Origin: an uncultured Alistipes sp.
GTDB taxonomy: Bacteria; Bacteroidota; Bacteroidia; Bacteroidales; Rikenellaceae
Direction: 5' to 3'
Assembly: GCA_944321955.1 (NCBI GenBank)
Contig: CALUNG010000008.1
Location: forward strand, 1-64,000
DNA length: 64,000 nt
In this document: positions 32,793-40,234 of the stretch, in pieces
How positions within the stretch are numbered: the stretch's first letter is position 1
How the letters are laid out: each line of letters begins with the position of its first letter
The notes under the pieces: model-generated
What the model saw: the letters and a program-made list of their open reading frames with translations, nothing else
The model's database searches: none
What the model was told of the DNA's origin: nothing
Position numbers and translations under genes: made by a program

Positions 32793-33467
32793 ATGAAAAA
32801 ACTTCTGCTTCTCTTCGTTTTCGCCGCGCTGGCATCCGTTGCCGGTGCGCAGACTCTTCCGACGTACGGTAAAAACGCTCTGACACGGCCTCTCGACAGG
32901 ACCGACATGTGCCTGTACAACACCATGCCTTCAGCCGACTGTCTGGCGGGCGGCGGTTTGCTATCCGCCTCGACGTTCTCCTCTTCATCGGCCTCGTCTT
33001 CTTTAGCCGGCGTTCCTCTTGTGAGATTCCAGAGCTACATCAACGTCGGCGCCGTATTTCAGGATGGTGCCGGAGGCCCTATTGCCGACGTGAGCTTCGG
33101 TGCCAGGGTCGGCCGTTGCTTTTATGCCGGTCTCGAAACCGGATTCGGTTGCGTCATCAACGTACTCAAGGTCCTGGATCTGAAATATGTCATCAAGTCG
33201 GCGTATGTACCCGTGGCTCTGAACCTCAAGGGTTATATTCCGCTTAAATTTGTCCGTCCCTATCTCAACTGCTCGCTTGGCGGTTTCTTCGGCGTCCTTG
33301 ACATGAAGGGTATCAACGGCTTCTATTGCCAGCCGGGTATCGGCATCGACATATTCCGTTTCTCGCTGGGAGTCGGTTATTGCGGCCTTCTGCCTGATTT
33401 CAAGACCGACAACATCGCTCATTTGGGCTATGTCAAGTTGGGCGTGCGCATAGGCGGCGGAAAGTAA
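32793..33467 (+). CDS. Outer-membrane beta-barrel protein
   Basis: 224 residues, signal peptide MKKLLLLFVFAALASVAGAQ. A low-complexity serine stretch (ASTFSSSSASSSLAG, about 59-73) precedes a barrel: RFQSYINVGAVFQDG, DVSFGARVGRCFYAGLETGFG, YVPVALNLKGYIPLKFVRPYLNCSLGGFFG, FYCQPGIGIDIFRFSLGVGYCG and LGYVKLGVRIG. The pattern fits PorT/OMP_b-brl families. Unassigned function; monocistronic. Confidence 0.75.
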   Translation: MKKLLLLFVFAALASVAGAQTLPTYGKNALTRPLDRTDMCLYNTMPSADCLAGGGLLSASTFSSSSASSSLAGVPLVRFQSYINVGAVFQDGAGGPIADVSFGARVGRCFYAGLETGFGCVINVLKVLDLKYVIKSAYVPVALNLKGYIPLKFVRPYLNCSLGGFFGVLDMKGINGFYCQPGIGIDIFRFSLGVGYCGLLPDFKTDNIAHLGYVKLGVRIGGGK

Positions 33468-33533
33468 CATACAGCTGCAAAACAATGGAAGGGGGCTTTT
33501 CCGCAAGGCCACCTTCCGTCGTATTGTCTCATG

Positions 33534-35084
33534 TCACTGCTTGGGTTTCAGCACTATGTACGGCACGATCATCTCCTCCATGGAGATGCCGCCGTGCTGG
33601 AACGTGTTGCGGTAGTAGCGTATGTACTTGTTGGCGTCGTTGTTGTAGACGATGAAATCGTGGTTGTAGGCGAAGATGTAGCTCGACGATATGTTGCCCG
33701 ACGGCAGCTGTACCTCTTCGGGTTTTGTTATCTCGAACACCTCGCGTGGATTGTATGCCAGGTTGCGGCCCGTCTTGTAGCGGAGATTGGCCGATGTTGC
33801 ACGGTCGCCCGTGACGCGTACGGGGTTGTCTACCCGCACCGTACCGTGATCCGAGGTTATGATGACCGTATGCCCGTGTTCGGCGAGCATCTTGAGCATG
33901 GTGAAGAGTTCCGAATGCTCGAACCACGAACGTGTGAGAGACCGGAACGAGGCGTCGTCCTCTGTTAGCTCGCGGATGATGTCGGTCTCGGTACGTGCAT
34001 GCGACAGTATGTCGAGAAAGTTGTAGACGATCACCGAAAAGTCGGCGTCGTATATGTGTCGGAAGTTGTCGATCAGCTTGCGGCCGGCTTCGGGACGTAT
34101 CAGTTTGTCGAATGTGGTCTTGTAGGTGCGTCCGCAACTTGCCAGCTGACGGCGCAGGAACTCCTCCTCGTACTGGTTCTTGCCGCCCTCCTCGTTGTCG
34201 TTGAGCCATTTGTTGGGCATGATCTTGTCGATGGCCAGTGGCATGAGCCCCGCAAATATGGCGTTGCGGGCGTATTGCGTGGCCGTGGGCAGAATGGCAC
34301 AGTAGAAGTCGTCGGTCTCGACGTCGAAGTAGCCGTGCAGCATGGCGTGTATCGATCTCCACTGGTCGTAGCGGAAGTTGTCGATAAGCAGCAGTGTGGT
34401 CTTCGGATTGGCGTCTGCTACCGGAAAGATGCGGCTGCGCATGAGCGTATGGGACATCACCGGCGTATTCTCGTCGCGGCGGTTGATCCAGTCGCGGTAG
34501 TTGCGGCAGACGAACTTGCAGAACTCCTGGTTGGCCTCGTTCTTCTGGTAGTGCAGCACCTCCTTGATACTTTCGTCGTTCGACGTCGAGAGTTCTATGT
34601 CCCAGTTCGTCAGCTTGCGGTAGAGGCTGCACCAGTCCGAGAAGGTCGAAGCACTCTGGTACAGCGAACTGATACGCCCGAACTCGGCACGGTAGTCGGC
34701 CGTGGTCTGCTCGTTGACCAGCTGCTGCGAATGCACGTTCTTCTTGATCGAGAGCAGCACCTGATTCGGATTGACCGGCTTGATGATGTAGTCGGCTATC
34801 TTCGATCCGATGGCCTTGTCCATGATATTCTCCTCCTCGCTCTTGGTTACCATGATGACGGGAGTGGCTGGCCGCGCATCCTTGATGAGCGGCAGGGTCT
34901 CGAGACCGGTCATGCCCGGCATCATCTCGTCGAGAATGATGAGGTCGTAGGCGGTCTCCGAAGCCATGTCTATGGCATCGTAACCGTTGTTGCAGGTGTC
35001 GATCTCGTAGCCTTTCGACTTGAGAAAAAGTATGTGGGGTTTCAACAGTTCGATCTCGTCGTCAACCCATAGAATCTTTACCAC
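33534..35084 (-). CDS. porX: PorX-type response regulator with PglZ domain (type IX secretion regulator)
   Basis: 516 residues from the GTG at 35084; there is no ATG nearby, and a TTG at 35129 would add 15 residues. The GTG start gives the usual PorX opening (VKILWVDDE) and close to the length I recall for the P. gingivalis protein. Receiver domain 1-120: D9/D10, phospho-acceptor D52 in LILDEMMPG, K in YIIKPVNP. A linker is followed by an alkaline-phosphatase-like PglZ domain (LLLIDNFRYDQWRSI with metal-binding D, DDFYCAILPTATQYARNAIFAG, VIVYNFLDILSHART, TVIITSDHGTVRV). In P. gingivalis PorX, with PorY and SigP, controls T9SS genes. Just downstream of a Nudix gene. Confidence 0.9.
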   Translation of the reverse strand: MVKILWVDDEIELLKPHILFLKSKGYEIDTCNNGYDAIDMASETAYDLIILDEMMPGMTGLETLPLIKDARPATPVIMVTKSEEENIMDKAIGSKIADYIIKPVNPNQVLLSIKKNVHSQQLVNEQTTADYRAEFGRISSLYQSASTFSDWCSLYRKLTNWDIELSTSNDESIKEVLHYQKNEANQEFCKFVCRNYRDWINRRDENTPVMSHTLMRSRIFPVADANPKTTLLLIDNFRYDQWRSIHAMLHGYFDVETDDFYCAILPTATQYARNAIFAGLMPLAIDKIMPNKWLNDNEEGGKNQYEEEFLRRQLASCGRTYKTTFDKLIRPEAGRKLIDNFRHIYDADFSVIVYNFLDILSHARTETDIIRELTEDDASFRSLTRSWFEHSELFTMLKMLAEHGHTVIITSDHGTVRVDNPVRVTGDRATSANLRYKTGRNLAYNPREVFEITKPEEVQLPSGNISSSYIFAYNHDFIVYNNDANKYIRYYRNTFQHGGISMEEMIVPYIVLKPKQ

Positions 35085-35135
35085 GTCGTTGTCGTTTTTG
35101 ATGTTTTCTACACTGCAAAAACAGTACAAGGGGCG

Positions 35136-35741
35136 CTATTTTATCTTGTCGAGAGCGGCGAATACCGCCCTGATGGTCGGATACGAGGTCTCCAAAGCCT
35201 CGCTTACGCGGCCGGCATCGAGCCAGTCGGCCGACGATATGCCCTCTTCCTGCTGTGGAACGGTGCGGCTCAGGCCGTCGCCTCCCATGAGAAACCAGTG
35301 CGTACACTTGAGCTCCCACTTACCATAAACGTTGTAGGCATGGAAAGTATTGCATATCGGCGCAATAATCCTCGTATTGCCGACACCGGTCTCCTCCGCC
35401 ACCTCGCGCATGGCGCACTCTTCGATGGTCTCGCCCTTCTCCCAGTGGCCTTTGGGCAGGTCCCACCTGCCGCGCCGGTAAATCATCAGCGTATGCCCGT
35501 TGCCGTCGCGCACGACTCCGCCCGCGGCCGTAACGTACATGAAATCGCGCCCTAACTCCTTGAAGGCGGCGTCGGGATCGTCCGATAAAACGGCAAGACG
35601 ATTGTGCGTCTCGAGAATTTTTACTACTTTCGCTCGGGAAATGCCTTGTGCGGCGTCGATTGCGGCGTCGAATCCCGAAATTTCCGCCCCTTCGGGCAGA
35701 AACGTTATGCTTTTGTCGAGAAAATATACGGTTGGGTTCAT
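35136..35741 (-). CDS. Nudix hydrolase
   Basis: 201 residues. The C-terminal half is a Nudix domain with a perfect box at 98-120 (GX5EX7REVXEEXGX; GHWEKGETIEEC then AMREVAEETGV) and the upstream strand MYVTAAGGVVRD. The N-terminal 65 residues (VYFLDKSITFLPEG...KVVKILETHNRLAVLSDD) are a separate small domain often seen ahead of such Nudix domains in Bacteroidota. Substrate unknown. Probably co-transcribed with porX; starts divergently from the S9 peptidase gene. Confidence 0.9.
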   Translation of the reverse strand: MNPTVYFLDKSITFLPEGAEISGFDAAIDAAQGISRAKVVKILETHNRLAVLSDDPDAAFKELGRDFMYVTAAGGVVRDGNGHTLMIYRRGRWDLPKGHWEKGETIEECAMREVAEETGVGNTRIIAPICNTFHAYNVYGKWELKCTHWFLMGGDGLSRTVPQQEEGISSADWLDAGRVSEALETSYPTIRAVFAALDKIK

Positions 35742-35752
35742 GGCATGAAAAG

Positions 35753-35783
35753 TTTGCAGGCAAAATTAGTAAAAAAATATTTG
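35753..35783. promoter_or_regulatory. Interleaved divergent promoters (S9 peptidase / Nudix-porX)
   Basis: Plus strand: TTTG (35753-35756), 19-bp spacer, AATATTTG (35776-35783; one mismatch) toward the peptidase. Minus strand: TAATTTTG (35761-35768, exact) toward the Nudix-porX pair, lying inside the plus-strand spacer. The two promoters could hardly be occupied at once. Confidence 0.6.
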
Positions 35784-35804
35784 AAGTAAAACCGACTTGA
35801 CAAC

Positions 35805-37940
35805 ATGAAAAAATTGCTATTGCTTATGCTGGTTGCATCGTGTGCGGCAGGTTGCGGAGAGCGTCCGCAGCCGCTGGCCATAGAGAATTCGCTGACGGCC
35901 GAAGAGATCGCGGCCGGAGTGTTCACCCCCGAGGTGATGTGGAAAATGGGGCGTATCGGCTCGGCGTTGCTGTCGCCCGACGGCAATGCGCTGGCCTATA
36001 CCGTGACATATTACAATATGGAGGAGAACCGCGGCGTTACGGCCATCTATCTGCGTGACATGACGTCGGGTGCGGTTTCGCAACTTACCGATTTCGCGTC
36101 GAACAACTCCGATCCCGAATGGAGTGCCGACGGCAGCCGCCTCTACTTCCTTTCGGACCGCGGCGGATCGAACCAGATATGGTCGATGGCGTCGAACGGC
36201 GAAGATGTCAGGCAGGTATCGGATTTCGACCGGGACGTCGAAGGTTATGGCATAAGCCCCGCAGGGGACAAACTCTATTACGTGAGCCGCGTGCAGGTGT
36301 GCGACCGCAAGTCGTCGGACGTCTACAAGGACATGCCCAAGTCGCAGGCCCGCATATATGACGACCTGATGTGCCGCCACTGGAATTATTGGGATGAAGG
36401 CAGTTACCTACATATCTTCGTCGGCGACATGGCCGACGGCAAGGCGAAGTCCGGTGTGGACATTCTGGGCGCCGATGCCGCATGGGATGCACCGCTTGCT
36501 CCGTACTTCGACATGGAGGAGATTTCGTGGAGCCCCGACGGCAAGTACGTTGCATATACGTGCAAGAAGCTGACAGGTTACGAGTATGCCGTGTCGACCG
36601 ATTCGGACGTATATCTCTACGACGTTGCCTCGGGCGAGACTGTTGACATCTGCAAGACGGGTGAGGGTAACGTGCAGATCGACACGCCGGAACGCCGCGT
36701 GCAGAGCATGCCTGGATACGACAAGTATCCGTTGTTCTCGCCTGACTGCAGCATGGTGGCGTTCCGTTCGCAGCGCCGTGCCGGCAACGAGTCAGACAAG
36801 GAGCGTCTCTTCGTGTGGAACTCGCGTAACGGAGCGATGAAGGACCTTACGGCCGACTTCGACTACAACGCCACGAACCTGATATGGGACGGAAACGATG
36901 CCCTCTGGTTCATCGCGCCGATCGAGGGAACACTGCAGTTGTGCCGCGCCACGCTCGACGGTGAAGTCAAGGTGCTCACATCCGGTGACCACGACATAAC
37001 CGCCGCAACGATGGCCGGAGGGCGCGCCGTGGTTGCCATGACTACGATGTCGCGCGCAGCCGAACTGTACGAGGTCAATCTGGCGGACGGTTCGCTGGCA
37101 CAGATCACAAATGTCAACGGCGAAATCTACGACAATATCAAGTTCGGCGAGGTGCAGAAACGCTGGGTGCGTACCACCGACGGCAAGCAGATGCTTACGT
37201 GGGTGATACTTCCTCCCGACTTCGATCCTGCAAGGAAATATCCTACGCTGCTCTATTGCGAGGGCGGTCCGCAGAGCGTTATCTCTCAGTTCTGGAGCTA
37301 TCGCTGGAACTTCCAGCTCATGGCTGCGCAGGGCTATGTAATCGTTGCGCCCAACCGTCGCGGCGTGCCTTCGTTCGGACAGGAGTGGCTCGATCAGATC
37401 TCGGGCGACTATTCGGGTCAGAACATACGCGACTATCTCTCCGCAATCGATGACGTGGCCAAGGAACCGTGGTGCGACCGTGACCGGCTCGGTTGTGTCG
37501 GTGCGTCGTACGGAGGATATTCGGTATTCTACCTTGCCGGCTGTCACCAGAAGCGTTTCAAGGCATTTATCGCACATTGCGGCATATTCAATTTCGAGTC
37601 GATGTACGGCGAAACCGAGGAACTTTTCTTCCTGAATAACGATTACGGAGGCCCATATTGGGACAAGACTAACGCTACGGCCATGCGTTCGTATGCCAAT
37701 TCGCCTCACAAGCTTGTGGCAAAATGGGATACGCCGATACTTATAATCACGGGCGAATATGACTTCCGCATTCCGTACACGCAGTCGCTGCAGGCCTTTA
37801 CGGCGGCAAGGGCAAGAGGCATAGATGCGCGCCTCGTGGAGTTCGAGAACGAGGGCCATCAGGTATTCAAGCCGCAGAATTCGCTGGTGTGGAACCGCGA
37901 GTTTTTCGGATGGCTCGACAAATATCTGAAGAAGAAATAA
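35805..37940 (+). CDS. S9-family (DPP-like) serine peptidase lipoprotein
   Basis: 711 residues; lipoprotein signal MKKLLLLMLVASCAAGC. An N-terminal beta-propeller (about 45-430) shows repeated WD40/PD40-type blades (LLSPDGNALAYTV, PEWSADGSRLYFLSDRGG, ISPAGDKLYYVS, ISWSPDGKYVAYTCK, LFSPDCSMVAFRSQ). The C-terminal alpha/beta hydrolase has S568 (GASYGGYS), D653 (GEYDFRIP) and H685 (NEGHQVFK) as the triad. Closest in layout to acylaminoacyl-peptidase/DPP5-like enzymes that release dipeptides in the periplasm. Inferred role: peptide use. Confidence 0.9.
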   Translation: MKKLLLLMLVASCAAGCGERPQPLAIENSLTAEEIAAGVFTPEVMWKMGRIGSALLSPDGNALAYTVTYYNMEENRGVTAIYLRDMTSGAVSQLTDFASNNSDPEWSADGSRLYFLSDRGGSNQIWSMASNGEDVRQVSDFDRDVEGYGISPAGDKLYYVSRVQVCDRKSSDVYKDMPKSQARIYDDLMCRHWNYWDEGSYLHIFVGDMADGKAKSGVDILGADAAWDAPLAPYFDMEEISWSPDGKYVAYTCKKLTGYEYAVSTDSDVYLYDVASGETVDICKTGEGNVQIDTPERRVQSMPGYDKYPLFSPDCSMVAFRSQRRAGNESDKERLFVWNSRNGAMKDLTADFDYNATNLIWDGNDALWFIAPIEGTLQLCRATLDGEVKVLTSGDHDITAATMAGGRAVVAMTTMSRAAELYEVNLADGSLAQITNVNGEIYDNIKFGEVQKRWVRTTDGKQMLTWVILPPDFDPARKYPTLLYCEGGPQSVISQFWSYRWNFQLMAAQGYVIVAPNRRGVPSFGQEWLDQISGDYSGQNIRDYLSAIDDVAKEPWCDRDRLGCVGASYGGYSVFYLAGCHQKRFKAFIAHCGIFNFESMYGETEELFFLNNDYGGPYWDKTNATAMRSYANSPHKLVAKWDTPILIITGEYDFRIPYTQSLQAFTAARARGIDARLVEFENEGHQVFKPQNSLVWNREFFGWLDKYLKKK

Positions 37941-38054
37941 TACAAACTGTTGTATTTCCACAGTTTGGAAAGAAATTTGCGGATTTGCCGCATGACGGGT
38001 TCGGAAACGAAAAAAACGTTGATGTTCATTAAAAAATAATAAAAAAATATTGGT

Positions 38055-38090
38055 TTATTGGCGGATAATAAAAAATAAAGAGTATATTTG
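38055..38090 (+). promoter_or_regulatory. Promoter of the HU gene
   Basis: TATATTTG (38083-38090) is an exact -7 box; TTATTG (38055-38060) is a possible -33 element at 22 bp. The 100 bp upstream are very A/T-rich, with A-runs that could act as an UP-like element. Confidence 0.6.
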
Positions 38091-38107
38091 CAAGCCCTTT
38101 GACGGTT

Positions 38108-38154
38108 AGGAGGGTTTAATGAGAAACATACATATGATAGGCAACTTATTATAA
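38108..38154 (+). promoter_or_regulatory. Strong Shine-Dalgarno and 11-codon leader frame ahead of HU
   Basis: AGGAGGG (38108-38114) is followed 4 bases later by ATG (38119) opening an 11-codon frame (MRNIHMIGNLL, stop TAA at 38152-38154), 18 bases before the HU ATG. A perfect Shine-Dalgarno is rare in Bacteroidota, whose ribosomes hide the anti-SD. Translation of the frame is unproven. Confidence 0.4.
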
Positions 38155-38172
38155 ACTTTAAAAAAAAACATT

Positions 38173-38445
38173 ATGACAAAGGCTGATATCGTTAGCGAAA
38201 TCGCTAAACAGACGGGTGCTGAGAAGGTTCAGGTTCAGGCAATTGTAGAGGCGTTTATGGAAAGCATCAAAGGTTCTTTGGCTCAAAATAATAACGTTTA
38301 CCTTCGCGGATTCGGCAGTTTCATCATCAAGAAACGTGCTCAGAAAGTCGCACGCAATATTTCCAAGAATACGACCATAACCATTCCGGCACACAATATT
38401 CCGGCGTTCAAGCCCGCCAAGAGCTTCGCTGCGAAGATTAAATAA
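38173..38445 (+). CDS. HU/IHF-family DNA-binding protein
   Basis: 90 residues, full length for HU. MTKADIVSEIAKQTG, the dimer helix VQAIVEAFMESIKGSLAQ, the NNVYLRGFGSFIIKKR strand, and the beta-arm ARNISKNTTITIPAHNIPAFKPAKSFAAKI with the intercalating P (IPA). Bends and compacts DNA. Followed after 23 bases by a tiny basic gene, probably on the same message. Confidence 0.95.
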   Translation: MTKADIVSEIAKQTGAEKVQVQAIVEAFMESIKGSLAQNNNVYLRGFGSFIIKKRAQKVARNISKNTTITIPAHNIPAFKPAKSFAAKIK

Positions 38446-38468
38446 TCAAATATTTAAAAACTCAAACT

Positions 38469-38558
38469 ATGCCAAACGGAAAGAAGCATAAGCGTCACAA
38501 AATGGCGACTCACAAGCGCAAGAAGCGTCTTCGCAAGAATCGTCATAAGAAAAAGTAG
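38469..38558 (+). CDS. 29-residue basic protein, mS38/bS22 (AURKAIP1/COX24)-like ribosomal protein
   Basis: 29 residues: begins MPNGKKHKRHKMATHKRKKR and continues with LRKNRHKKK. The K-x-x-KM-x-x-HK-x-RK(R)-LRxxR pattern is that of the C terminus of mitochondrial mS38 (AURKAIP1/COX24) and of the mycobacterial small-subunit protein bS22, which bind near the 16S decoding region. 18 of 29 residues are Lys, Arg or His. A-rich leader (TTTAAAAACTCAAACT) typical of this lineage. Assigned from the motif alone. Confidence 0.7.
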   Translation: MPNGKKHKRHKMATHKRKKRLRKNRHKKK

Positions 38559-38590
38559 GTAACTGCTTCGTACTGACGGTAGGTAAGCTA

Positions 38591-38634
38591 AAGCTAAAGG
38601 TGAGAATACTCCCTTTAGCTTTACCTATTTTAAT
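38591..38634 (+). terminator. Hairpin between the small ribosomal-protein gene and RNase G
   Basis: AAGCTAAAGG, an 11-base loop and CCTTTAGCTT, followed by TACCTATTTTAA. The weak T-run suggests an incomplete terminator, or an RNase G autoregulatory hairpin in its own leader. Confidence 0.5.
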
Positions 38635-38642
38635 TTCAAACT

Positions 38643-40193
38643 ATGAATCGAGAACTGATAATAAGCGTAACCCCGACCGAAATGACCATCGCGCTTTGCG
38701 AAGACAAGGTGCTGGTGGAGTTGAGCAAGGAGCAGACCCAGACCGGTTTCGCCGTAGGCGACATATATCTGGGCAAGGTCCGCAAGATAATGCCGGGCCT
38801 CAATGCCGCCTTCGTCAACGTAGGTCATGAGCGTGACGCATTCATACATTGCCTCGACATGGGCAGTCAGTTCCCGTCGCTGCAGAAGGTAGTCGAAAGC
38901 TACCAACCCGGAAAACGGGGTCTCAGGCTTGAAACGATGAAGCTCGAGCCGGCCCTCAATCCCAAAACCGAAAAGATCGCCAACCACCTCAAGGTAGGTC
39001 AGCAGATCATGGTCCAGATCGCCAAGGAGGCCATCTCGACGAAAGGACCACGCTTGACGGCCGACATCTCGCTTGCAGGCCGCAATGTGGTGCTGGTGCC
39101 GTTCAACTCCAAGGTTTTCATCTCCCAGAAGATACGCTCTAACGAGGACAAGAAACGTCTCAAGCGAATAGCTGCCAGCGTGCTGCCCAAGAATTACGGC
39201 GTGATCATACGTACCGCTGCCGCCAATGCCAGCGACGCGGATATCGAGCAGGATATCATGGCGCTGGTCGACAAGTGGCACAGAACCCTCCAGCAAATAC
39301 GCAAGAATACGGCTCCGGCTCTGCTTATGAGCGAGATGAGCCGTGCAAATACGATCATACGCGATTCACTCGATGGCTCGTTTTCGCAGATAATCGTCGA
39401 CGACGAGGCCATGTTCAACAATATCCGCAGCTACATACGGGTGGTCGATCCCGAGCGCGAGAAAATCGTGAAACTGTATCGCGGAACGCTGCCCATATTC
39501 GACAACTTTGACATTTCGCGTCAGATCAAGTCTCTGTTTGCGCGATACGTGTCGCTCCGGCGCGGTGCATACCTCATCATCGAGCATACGGAGGCCATGA
39601 ACGTGATCGATGTCAACTCCGGCAACCGCACCAAGGCCGAAGACAATCAGGAACAGACCGCTCTGGACGTGAACCTTGCGGCGGCGCACGAGATTGCGCG
39701 GCAGATGCGTCTGCGCGATCTGGGCGGAATAGTCATCGTGGACTTCATCGACATGCACAAGGCGCAGAACCGCCAGCTGCTGTATGAGGAGATGACCAAA
39801 CTGATGGCTACCGACAAGGCCAAGCATACCGTATTGCCGTTGAGCAAGTTCGGACTGATGCAGATCACGCGCCAGCGTATCCGTCCGGTGCCGGTTCAGG
39901 ACATACAGGACGTGTGTCCGACGTGCAACGGTACGGGCAAGATCGAACCGACGATACTTCTCGACAAGAAGATCGAGAACCAGATATCGTTCCTGGTGCA
40001 GGACCGCAAGCGCCGTTACGTGAAGCTGGTCGTAAGTCCCTATGTGGCTGCCTACCTGCGCAGCGGTCTGGTGTCGTTGCGGATGAAGTGGGTGATGCGC
40101 TACAAGGCGTGGATAAGCATCCATACCGACCAGAGCCTCGGTATCGTCGACGTACGGTATCTTGACAGGAAAGGGCACAATCTCTTCGGGTAG
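38643..40193 (+). CDS. rng: Ribonuclease E/G family protein (RNase G)
   Basis: 516 residues. Cleaves single-stranded RNA in rRNA maturation and mRNA decay. S1 domain at ~38-130 (GDIYLGKVRKIMPGLNAAFVNVGHERDAFIH), RNase-H-like part, catalytic acidic motifs MNVIDVNSGNRTK and GGIVIVDFIDM, and the Zn-link CPTCNGTGK near 425. RNase G size, without the RNase E C-terminal scaffold. Follows HU and the mS38-like gene, a translation-linked neighbourhood. Confidence 0.94.
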   Translation: MNRELIISVTPTEMTIALCEDKVLVELSKEQTQTGFAVGDIYLGKVRKIMPGLNAAFVNVGHERDAFIHCLDMGSQFPSLQKVVESYQPGKRGLRLETMKLEPALNPKTEKIANHLKVGQQIMVQIAKEAISTKGPRLTADISLAGRNVVLVPFNSKVFISQKIRSNEDKKRLKRIAASVLPKNYGVIIRTAAANASDADIEQDIMALVDKWHRTLQQIRKNTAPALLMSEMSRANTIIRDSLDGSFSQIIVDDEAMFNNIRSYIRVVDPEREKIVKLYRGTLPIFDNFDISRQIKSLFARYVSLRRGAYLIIEHTEAMNVIDVNSGNRTKAEDNQEQTALDVNLAAAHEIARQMRLRDLGGIVIVDFIDMHKAQNRQLLYEEMTKLMATDKAKHTVLPLSKFGLMQITRQRIRPVPVQDIQDVCPTCNGTGKIEPTILLDKKIENQISFLVQDRKRRYVKLVVSPYVAAYLRSGLVSLRMKWVMRYKAWISIHTDQSLGIVDVRYLDRKGHNLFG

Positions 40194-40234
40194 AATCCGG
40201 ACCAGCCAGTGCAAGCCTGACGGGGATTTTGAAT

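Noticed and set aside
33486..33517. Possible terminator after the 32793 barrel gene
   Set aside because: The GGAAGG/CCTTCC stem contains a mismatch and no T-run follows, so it was not called.
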